A program made the translations under genes and the position numbers. From assembly GCF_001281025.1 (NCBI RefSeq), contig NZ_CP012646.1, positions 587,001-651,000 of the forward strand: a stretch of DNA of 64,000 bases, in the 5' to 3' direction. The stretch is from Streptococcus mitis. GTDB lineage: Bacteria > Bacillota > Bacilli > Lactobacillales > Streptococcaceae. The notes below the pieces were generated by a model that saw only the letters and a list, made by a program, of their open reading frames with translations, searched no databases and was not told the origin of the DNA. This document shows positions 58,332 through 64,000 of this stretch, piece by piece. Each line of letters begins with the position of its first letter. Within the stretch, counting starts at the first letter, position 1.

Positions 58332-59180
58332 ATGAATAATAATTTACTGGTATTACAATCAGACTTTGGTTTGGTAGATGGTGCGGTATCGGCTATGATT
58401 GGAGTGGCTTTAGAAGAGTCTCCAACCTTAAAAATTCATCACTTGACGCACGATATTACGCCTTATAATATTTTTGAGGGGAGTTACCGTCTCTTTCAGA
58501 CGGTGGATTACTGGCCTGAGGGAACGACTTTTGTATCGGTTGTCGATCCAGGTGTCGGCTCGAAACGTAAGAGTGTGGTTGCCAAGACTGCAAAAAATCA
58601 ATATATTGTTACGCCAGACAATGGGACTCTTTCTTTTATCAAGAAACACGTTGGCATTGTAGCTATTCGTGAGATTTCTGAAGTGGCCAATAGACGTCAA
58701 AATACAGAGCATTCTTATACCTTCCACGGTCGTGATGTCTATGCCTATACTGGTGCTAAACTGGCCAGTGGTCACATTTCTTTTGAGGAAGTGGGACCAG
58801 AGCTCAGTGTGGATCAGATTGTGGAGCTTCCAGTCGTAGAAACCATCATTGAAGATCATCTGGTGAAGGGAGCTATTGATATTCTGGATGTGCGTTTTGG
58901 TTCGCTTTGGACCTCTATCACGCGAGAAGAATTTTACAAACTGGAACCAGAATTTGGTGACCGTTTTGAAGTGACTATCTATCATGCAGATATGCTGGTT
59001 TATCAAAATCAGGTTGTCTATGGCAAATCATTTGCAGATGTGAGAATTGGGCAACCCATCCTTTACATCAACTCTCTCTATCGTTTAGGTCTGGCTATCA
59101 ACCAAGGTTCCTTTGCCAAAGCTTACAATGTGGGTGTCGGTTCATCTTGGACCATTGAAATAAAGAAAATAGAATCATAA
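58332..59180 (+). CDS. S-adenosyl-L-methionine hydrolase (adenosine-forming), DUF62
   Basis: 282 aa from ATG 58332, after GGGGAG. SAM hydroxide adenosyltransferase family: SDFGLVDGAVSAM, THDITPYNIFEGSY, VVDPGVGSKRK, TPDNGTLSF and TFHGRDVYAY. Members split SAM to adenosine and methionine. It is 15 bases from the ECF S component, so both are probably one unit; the link between SAM breakdown and vitamin/precursor import is open. Confidence 0.88.
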   Translation: MNNNLLVLQSDFGLVDGAVSAMIGVALEESPTLKIHHLTHDITPYNIFEGSYRLFQTVDYWPEGTTFVSVVDPGVGSKRKSVVAKTAKNQYIVTPDNGTLSFIKKHVGIVAIREISEVANRRQNTEHSYTFHGRDVYAYTGAKLASGHISFEEVGPELSVDQIVELPVVETIIEDHLVKGAIDILDVRFGSLWTSITREEFYKLEPEFGDRFEVTIYHADMLVYQNQVVYGKSFADVRIGQPILYINSLYRLGLAINQGSFAKAYNVGVGSSWTIEIKKIES

Positions 59181-59195
59181 AATAGGAGAATATAG

Positions 59196-59741
59196 ATGAA
59201 AAATCAATCAATTAAACAAGTTGTTGCTATCGGTGTTGGAGCTGCGCTCTTTGTTGTCATCGGGATGATCAGCATTCCGACACCTGTTCCAAATACAAGC
59301 ATCCAGCTTCAGTATGCGGTACAGAGCCTCTTGTCTATCATTTTTGGCCCTCTAGTGGGATTACTTGTTGGTTTAATTGGTCATGCAGTGAAGGACTCTC
59401 TTGCTGGCTACGGTCTTTGGTGGACTTGGATTATTGCTAGTGGTCTCTTTGGTCTAGCTGTAGGTCTCTTTAGAAAATACATTCGAGTAACACAGGGTGT
59501 TTTTGAGTTGAAGGATATTGTCTTCTTTAACCTCATTCAGATTGTTGCAAATGCTCTTGTTTGGGGTGTCTTAGCACCACTTGGAGATGTTGTGATTTAT
59601 CAAGAAGCAGCAGAAAAAGTATTTGCCCAAGGGATTGTTGCAGGTATTGCAAACGCTGTGACTATTGCTATCGCGGGGACTCTTCTCTTGCTAGCTTATT
59701 CACGTACGCAGACTCGTTCAGGAAGTTTGAAAAAGGATTAA
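59196..59741 (+). CDS. ECF transporter S component, UPF0397 family
   Basis: 181 aa, five to six membrane segments. [22 protein letters not shown] and the [20 protein letters not shown] stretch (quoted parts: [30 protein letters not shown]) are family hallmarks. S components bind a vitamin-like ligand; ligand of this family is not settled to my knowledge. It pairs with the ATPase and T component genes that follow. Confidence 0.88.
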   Translation: MKNQSIKQVVAIGVGAALFVVIGMISIPTPVPNTSIQLQYAVQSLLSIIFGPLVGLLVGLIGHAVKDSLAGYGLWWTWIIASGLFGLAVGLFRKYIRVTQGVFELKDIVFFNLIQIVANALVWGVLAPLGDVVIYQEAAEKVFAQGIVAGIANAVTIAIAGTLLLLAYSRTQTRSGSLKKD

Positions 59742-59752
59742 TATAAGGGAAA

Positions 59753-59775
59753 AGGCTGGGCAACCGGTCTTTTTC
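59753..59775 (+). terminator. Weak terminator after the S component
   Basis: AGGCTGG/CCGGTCT stem with two G-U pairs, then TTTTT. Read-through to the ECF ATPase gene is possible. Confidence 0.6.
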
Positions 59776-59909
59776 GATGTTTATAGACTAGTCAGGCAAG
59801 CAAGCTAGGATAGGAATCTTTTTGGCACTAAGATTTTAAGAGAAGAGTCTGCAAGAAGGGTTCGATTTATGATAAAATAGAAGTCTAAGAAGCGAATGAA
59901 GAGAGTAAG

Positions 59910-61592
59910 ATGAAAGAAGCTATAATTGAGTGGAAGGATTTCTCTTTCCAGTATGAAACACAACAAGAACCAACCTTGCAAGGGGTGGATTTGACTATTT
60001 ATAAGGGAGAGAAAGTCTTAATTGTTGGGCCATCTGGGTCAGGTAAGTCGACCTTGGGTCAATGTTTGAATGGAATTATTCCCAATATTTACAAGGGTCA
60101 GACGTCTGGAGAATTTTTGATCAAGGGGCAAGCGGCCTTTGATATGAGTATCTATGATAAGTCTCATCTGGTCAGCACGGTTTTGCAGGATACAGATGGG
60201 CAGTTTATCGGTTTATCTGTGGCAGAGGATTTGGCTTTTGCTCTGGAAAATGATGTAACAGCTCTAGAGGACATGAAAAGTCGTGTTCATAAATGGGCTG
60301 AAAAGCTGAACCTTATCCCTTTACTAGCTCAGCGTCCCCAGGATTTGTCAGGTGGACAAAAGCAGCGAGTCAGTCTGGCTGGTGTCTTGATTGATGAGAG
60401 TCCGATTCTCTTGTTTGATGAGCCACTCGCCAATCTGGATCCCAAGTCAGGTCAGGATATTATCGAATTGATTGACCATATTCATAAGGAAGAGGGGACG
60501 ACGACCCTTATTATTGAGCACCGTTTGGAGGACGTTCTGCATCGTCCTGTGGATCGGATTGTCTTGATAAATGATGGCCGTATCCTCTTTAATGGGAGTC
60601 CTGATCAGTTACTAGCGACTGATTTATTGACCCAAAATGGAATTCGCGAACCCCTTTATCTAACCACTCTCCGTCAATTGGGTGTGGATTTAGCCAAGGA
60701 AGAACAGTTAGCAAATCTGGATAACTTGTCTATCTCAAAAGGTCAGGTTCAGTTGCAGAATGAACTGGCAAAAGAAACCCCAGAATTGCAGTCGCTCTTT
60801 AGACTAGAGGACGTGTCGTTTTCTTATGATGATAGACCGATTTTAAAGTCCATTCATTTAGATATTAAAAAGGGTGAAAAGATTGCCGTTGTCGGGAAAA
60901 ATGGGGCTGGGAAATCAACCCTTGCCAAGGCCTTAAGTAGCTTTATTCAGACTGAAGGCCGCTATCTTTGGGAAGGACAGGATATCAAAGGAGATTCTGT
61001 TGCAGAGCGGGCGGAACGAGTAGGCTATGTGCTGCAAAATCCTAATCAAATGATTTCAACCAATATGATTTTTGATGAGGTGGCTCTGGGACTTCGTTTG
61101 CGAGGTGTGGACGAGCAGGAAATTGAAACGAGAGTCTATGAAACCTTGAAAATCTGTGGTCTCTATGAATTCCGTAATTGGCCTATTTCTGCCCTGTCAT
61201 TTGGTCAGAAAAAACGTGTTACTATTGCATCGATTTTGGTCTTGGGAGCTGAAATTATCCTCTTAGATGAACCGACAGCAGGTCAAGACCAGAAGAATTA
61301 TACTGAGATTATGGAATTTCTCGAAGAGTTGCATCAAAAAGGTCATACCATTGTCATGATTACGCATGATATGCAATTGATGCTGGATTATTCAGACCGA
61401 GCTCTTGTCATGGTGGATGGGGAATTGATTGCCGATACTGATCCAGCTAGTCTTTTGAGTAATCCTGAGTTGTTAGTAAAAGCCAACCTAAAAGAAACTT
61501 CAATCTTCAACTTGGCTAAGAAACTCGACGTGGATCCACTTGCTTTAACGGCATTTTACAAAGAAAGGAGAGAAGGATGCAAGCTAAATTAA
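59910..61592 (+). CDS. ECF transporter ATPase with two fused nucleotide-binding domains
   Basis: 560 aa. NBD1: [39 protein letters not shown]2: [34 protein letters not shown]. The fused EcfA-A' form (YkoD-like) accompanies dedicated ECF transporters, and here it follows the UPF0397 S component. It overlaps the T component by 16 bases. Confidence 0.93.
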   Translation: MKEAIIEWKDFSFQYETQQEPTLQGVDLTIYKGEKVLIVGPSGSGKSTLGQCLNGIIPNIYKGQTSGEFLIKGQAAFDMSIYDKSHLVSTVLQDTDGQFIGLSVAEDLAFALENDVTALEDMKSRVHKWAEKLNLIPLLAQRPQDLSGGQKQRVSLAGVLIDESPILLFDEPLANLDPKSGQDIIELIDHIHKEEGTTTLIIEHRLEDVLHRPVDRIVLINDGRILFNGSPDQLLATDLLTQNGIREPLYLTTLRQLGVDLAKEEQLANLDNLSISKGQVQLQNELAKETPELQSLFRLEDVSFSYDDRPILKSIHLDIKKGEKIAVVGKNGAGKSTLAKALSSFIQTEGRYLWEGQDIKGDSVAERAERVGYVLQNPNQMISTNMIFDEVALGLRLRGVDEQEIETRVYETLKICGLYEFRNWPISALSFGQKKRVTIASILVLGAEIILLDEPTAGQDQKNYTEIMEFLEELHQKGHTIVMITHDMQLMLDYSDRALVMVDGELIADTDPASLLSNPELLVKANLKETSIFNLAKKLDVDPLALTAFYKERREGCKLN

Positions 61593-62407
61593 TCGGTTAC
61601 CAGCATAGAGATACTGTGATTCATCGCTTGTCAGGAGCTGGGAAACTCCTCTTTTTCATTCTCGTGTCATTGGCGGCCATGATTAGCTATGATACCAGAT
61701 TGCTTGTTCTGATTGCCATCTTTTCGGTATTTCTCCTCTATTTGTCAGAAATCCGTTTTAAAGATGTTTCCTTTGTAGCCGTTTTTGCGACGGTATTTGC
61801 CGTTTTAAACGTTTTGATGGTCTATCTCTTTTCTCCCGAGTATGGGGTTGGACTTTACGGAGAGAGAAGTGTGATTTGGCAGGGAATCGGTGCCTACACT
61901 CTGACCAGTCAAGAGCTCTTTTATCTGCTAAATCTGGCCATTAAGTACCTTTGCACCATTCCTCTGGCTATTATCTTTTTGATGACAACTCATCCTAGTC
62001 AGTTTGCTTCTAGTTTAAATCAAATTGGTGTGCCTTACAAGATTGCCTATTCAGTCAGCCTGACCTTGCGCTATATTCCAGATTTGCAGGAAGAATTCTT
62101 TACTATCAAGATGTCTCAGGAAGCGCGTGGGATGGAATTATCCAAGAAAGCTTCTCTTATGCAACGAATCAAAGGCAATCTGCGCATTATCACTCCCTTG
62201 ATTTTTAGCTCGCTAGAACGCATTGATACCATTGCGACCGCCATGGAACTTCGCCGCTTTGGGAAAGAGAAAAAACGCACTTGGTATAGTTATCAGGCCT
62301 TGAAAAAAGGAGACTATCTTACCTTGTTCTTGGCAGCCTTGTTTTTAGTAGCTAGTTTACTATTTATCTTGCAGAATCACGGACGATTTTACAACCCTTG
62401 GAAATAG
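61577..62407 (+). CDS. ECF transporter T component (permease)
   Basis: 276 aa membrane protein of the CbiQ/EcfT family, about five segments. The coupling-helix signature is present ([20 protein letters not shown]), which binds the ATPases. Completes the ECF transporter with the two upstream genes. GAAAGGAG lies in the end of the preceding gene. Confidence 0.9.
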   Translation: MQAKLIGYQHRDTVIHRLSGAGKLLFFILVSLAAMISYDTRLLVLIAIFSVFLLYLSEIRFKDVSFVAVFATVFAVLNVLMVYLFSPEYGVGLYGERSVIWQGIGAYTLTSQELFYLLNLAIKYLCTIPLAIIFLMTTHPSQFASSLNQIGVPYKIAYSVSLTLRYIPDLQEEFFTIKMSQEARGMELSKKASLMQRIKGNLRIITPLIFSSLERIDTIATAMELRRFGKEKKRTWYSYQALKKGDYLTLFLAALFLVASLLFILQNHGRFYNPWK

Positions 62408-62723
62408 TATTGTCAAAGTTTTCATTAGATAAGTAAAGAGAAATTATTCTATAACTTTTTATTGATAGATTGTATGAGAAATAAAGTTAATAATTGTATG
62501 CTTGAAACTTTTTGACAAAATATGAATTAGTTTGTATATTTTACAGTAGAATTTACACTACAAAATCAAAGTTATTCAAATATAATCATTTTTAACTAAG
62601 TTCAGTGTCACAATGTAGAGACGATATAAAATAGTAAAAGTATTTAATTTAAATCGTGTTAATTTCATTTTGTATAAACATGGGAAAATATTGAATGTAT
62701 ATAATGACGGGAGATGATTTACA
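62408..62723. other. AT-rich intergenic region
   Basis: 316 bp, no open frame of note. A consensus promoter, TTGACA (62512-62517), 17 nt, TATATT (62535-62540), and a second TATAAT near 62700 could both serve the acetyltransferase gene. The long leader between them shows no strong hairpin. Confidence 0.5.
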
Positions 62724-63236
62724 ATGATAAGTTTAGAGCTGTTGTCTGAAGAAAATAGTTTAGACGTCTATTTTTTTGAAAAAGAGAATCAAGAGTATTT
62801 TGAGCGGAATTTACCTCCTAGACCAGCTAACTATTTTGATTTAGAAGGTTTTAAAGAAATTACGAGGGAATTGTTAAGGGAACAAGAGAATCATGATGTC
62901 TACATGCATCTTATTAGAGATGCACAAGGAGTTATGGTCGGAAGAATCAATTTGAGTGTTTTAGAGAATAATCGAAAAACAGCAGAGCTTGGGTATAGGA
63001 TTGGGGAAAATGTTAGCAATTTAGGTTATGCCAGCGAAGCGGTTAAACTCGTTTTAGAAAAAGCCTTCACGACTTATGGTTTCAATAGAATCATTGCAGG
63101 AACGGCAACAGGTAATCTAGCCTCTCAGAGGGTGCTTTTAAAAAATGGCTTCATCTTTAGTAGGGTTATAGAAAATGACTTACAAATTCATAATGAGTGG
63201 CTTCATACAGCAGTATTTGAAATAACGAGGTCATAA
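62724..63236 (+). CDS. GNAT family N-acetyltransferase (RimJ/RimL type)
   Basis: 170 aa. LGYRIGENVSNLGYASEAVKLVLEKAF and NRIIAGTATGNLASQRVLLKNGFIF (key parts LGYASEAV and NLASQRVLLKNGF) are the RimJ/L acetyl-CoA and C-terminal motifs. Targets may be a ribosomal protein N terminus or a small amine; not clear. GGGAG precedes the ATG. Confidence 0.88.
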   Translation: MISLELLSEENSLDVYFFEKENQEYFERNLPPRPANYFDLEGFKEITRELLREQENHDVYMHLIRDAQGVMVGRINLSVLENNRKTAELGYRIGENVSNLGYASEAVKLVLEKAFTTYGFNRIIAGTATGNLASQRVLLKNGFIFSRVIENDLQIHNEWLHTAVFEITRS

Positions 63237-63360
63237 TATCATCATTCCCAGTCCACAGATAGGTATAAAAGAGTAAGCAATTTTTGCAGATATTTAAGAA
63301 TTTTCTCCTAGAAACCCCAAGAAATAGCTTGAAAAAATTGAAAAAATCAAGTCGTTTCTA

Positions 63361-63388
63361 TTGACAATGATTCTGAAAGTGTTATACT
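63361..63388 (+). promoter_or_regulatory. trmL leader promoter
   Basis: TTGACA (63361-63366), 16 nt, TATACT (63383-63388). Confidence 0.8.
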
Positions 63389-63394
63389 AAGAAA

Positions 63395-63497
63395 GTAGTT
63401 TCGCTGATTTACTTCAAACCTGTTGTGAGGTAAGTTAACGATGCCTTAACCACGCTGTTTGCTGAGCTTGACTCCGGGCAGTGTGGCTATTTTTTTG
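63395..63497 (+). ncRNA. Structured leader or small RNA ending in a terminator, upstream of trmL
   Basis: About 100 nt with three helices: TTACTTC (63409-63415)/GAGGTAA (63427-63433); GTTAA (63434-63438)/TTAAC (63446-63450); and CCACGCTG (63450-63457)/CAGTGTGG (63479-63486), the last followed by seven T. trmL starts 22 bases after the T-run, so the RNA may act as an attenuator of trmL or as an independent sRNA. The region looks like those leader RNAs known in streptococci, but I cannot name the family with certainty. Confidence 0.55.
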
Positions 63498-63519
63498 CAA
63501 TGGTGAAAGGAAGCAAGTC

Positions 63520-64000
63520 ATGACAAATCACATTGTATTATTTGAACCACAAATTCCACAAAATACAGGCAATATCGCGCGTACTTGCGCTGCGACCAAT
63601 TCTCCCCTCCACATCATCAAGCCAATGGGCTTTCCTATTGACGACCGCAAGATGAAGCGAGCTGGATTGGATTATTGGGATAAGCTAGAAATTTATTTTT
63701 ACGAGAGTTTGGAGGATTTCATGTCTCAGATGAAGGGCAAACTTTATCTGATTTCTAAATTTGCTGAGAAAGTGTATTCTGATGTGGATTTATCGATTAA
63801 CGAAGACCATTATTTTCTATTTGGACGTGAAGACAAGGGCTTGCCTGAGGACTTTATGCGAGAACATCCTGAGAAAGCTCTCCGTATTCCTATGAATGAT
63901 GAACATGTCCGCAGTCTCAATGTGTCTAATACCGTCTGCATGATTGTCTATGAGGCTCTCCGCCAGCAGAACTTTGCAGGTCTTGAGCTTGTTCATACCT
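63520..64000 (+). CDS. trmL: tRNA (cytidine(34)-2'-O)-methyltransferase, 3' end outside window
   Basis: First 160 codons; the frame continues past the window edge. SPOUT-family methyltransferase: [36 protein letters not shown] and RIPM...[18 protein letters not shown] (key parts [24 protein letters not shown]) are the knot motifs. Methylates the wobble nucleotide of leucine tRNAs. AAAGGAAG precedes the ATG. Confidence 0.95.
   Translation, partial: MTNHIVLFEPQIPQNTGNIARTCAATNSPLHIIKPMGFPIDDRKMKRAGLDYWDKLEIYFYESLEDFMSQMKGKLYLISKFAEKVYSDVDLSINEDHYFLFGREDKGLPEDFMREHPEKALRIPMNDEHVRSLNVSNTVCMIVYEALRQQNFAGLELVHT

Noticed and set aside
58428..59006. Antisense open frame inside the SAM hydrolase gene (192 aa)
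   Set aside because: Shadow frame without start signals or family motifs.

Overview
The window looks like chromosome from a mitis-group Streptococcus close to S. mitis / S. oralis / S. pneumoniae. The evidence is gene content and near-identity, as I remember it, to pneumococcal proteins (RpoB of 1203 aa, CinA, RecA, DinF, Pfl, a YSIRK/LPXTG-anchored pullulanase). Four BOX elements support this, one of them carrying the boxA segment used for BOX-PCR, as does a perfect late-competence combox before cinA-recA. It is not a typical pneumococcus. The gene after dinF is a YebC-type regulator, not lytA, and several gene blocks are joined differently from the pneumococcal order I recall (for example pullulanase next to rpoB).

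Layout. 1-5.2 kb: proS 3' end, a GH1 phospho-beta-glycosidase, glmS (promoter flanked by two NagR-like operators), a luciferase-like flavin oxidoreductase. 5.3-10.7 kb: an accessory operon of two paralogous UroD-fold, zinc-methyltransferase-like proteins, a 67-aa membrane protein and a complete polar-amino-acid-type ABC importer; this is the best candidate for an undescribed system. 10.8-14.7 kb, minus strand: cell-wall pullulanase with a cre over its promoter. 14.8-22.5 kb: rpoB-rpoC with a long structured leader. 22.5-30.1 kb: ndk, a membrane protein, the tsaE-GNAT-lytR operon, competence-induced cinA-recA, and dinF. 30.1-39.4 kb: yebC, a MarR-regulated heterodimeric ABC exporter, a PAP2 phosphatase, a LytTR regulator with a LiaF-like membrane partner, rpmB, and the Asp23-like/fakA pair. 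39.5-44.3 kb: ilvB-ilvN-ilvC-ilvA for branched-chain amino acids, with a BOX between ilvN and ilvC and a CodY-like box in front. 44.3-45.1 kb: about 830 bp without a clear gene but with a very good promoter and paired inverted repeats. 45.1-51.8 kb: a 71-aa conserved protein, a GlnPQ-like importer, a DUF2207 membrane protein, uppP and dinB. 52-58.1 kb: pfl, a BOX, an IS200-type insertion, and trkH/trkA. 58.3-62.4 kb: a SAM hydrolase (DUF62) with a complete ECF transporter. 62.7-64 kb: a GNAT acetyltransferase and trmL (cut by the window edge) behind an attenuator-like leader RNA.

Themes. Most genes are housekeeping, and operons are tight, often with overlapping stop and start codons. Regulatory sites that can be read directly include operators around the glmS promoter, a cre on the pullulanase -35, a combox, a CodY-like box, repeated sites before the MarR gene, and leader hairpins before rpoB and trmL. 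Promoters that place the start codon at the predicted transcript 5' end (leaderless mRNA) occur at tsaE and dinF. I see no tRNA, rRNA, CRISPR array or prophage.
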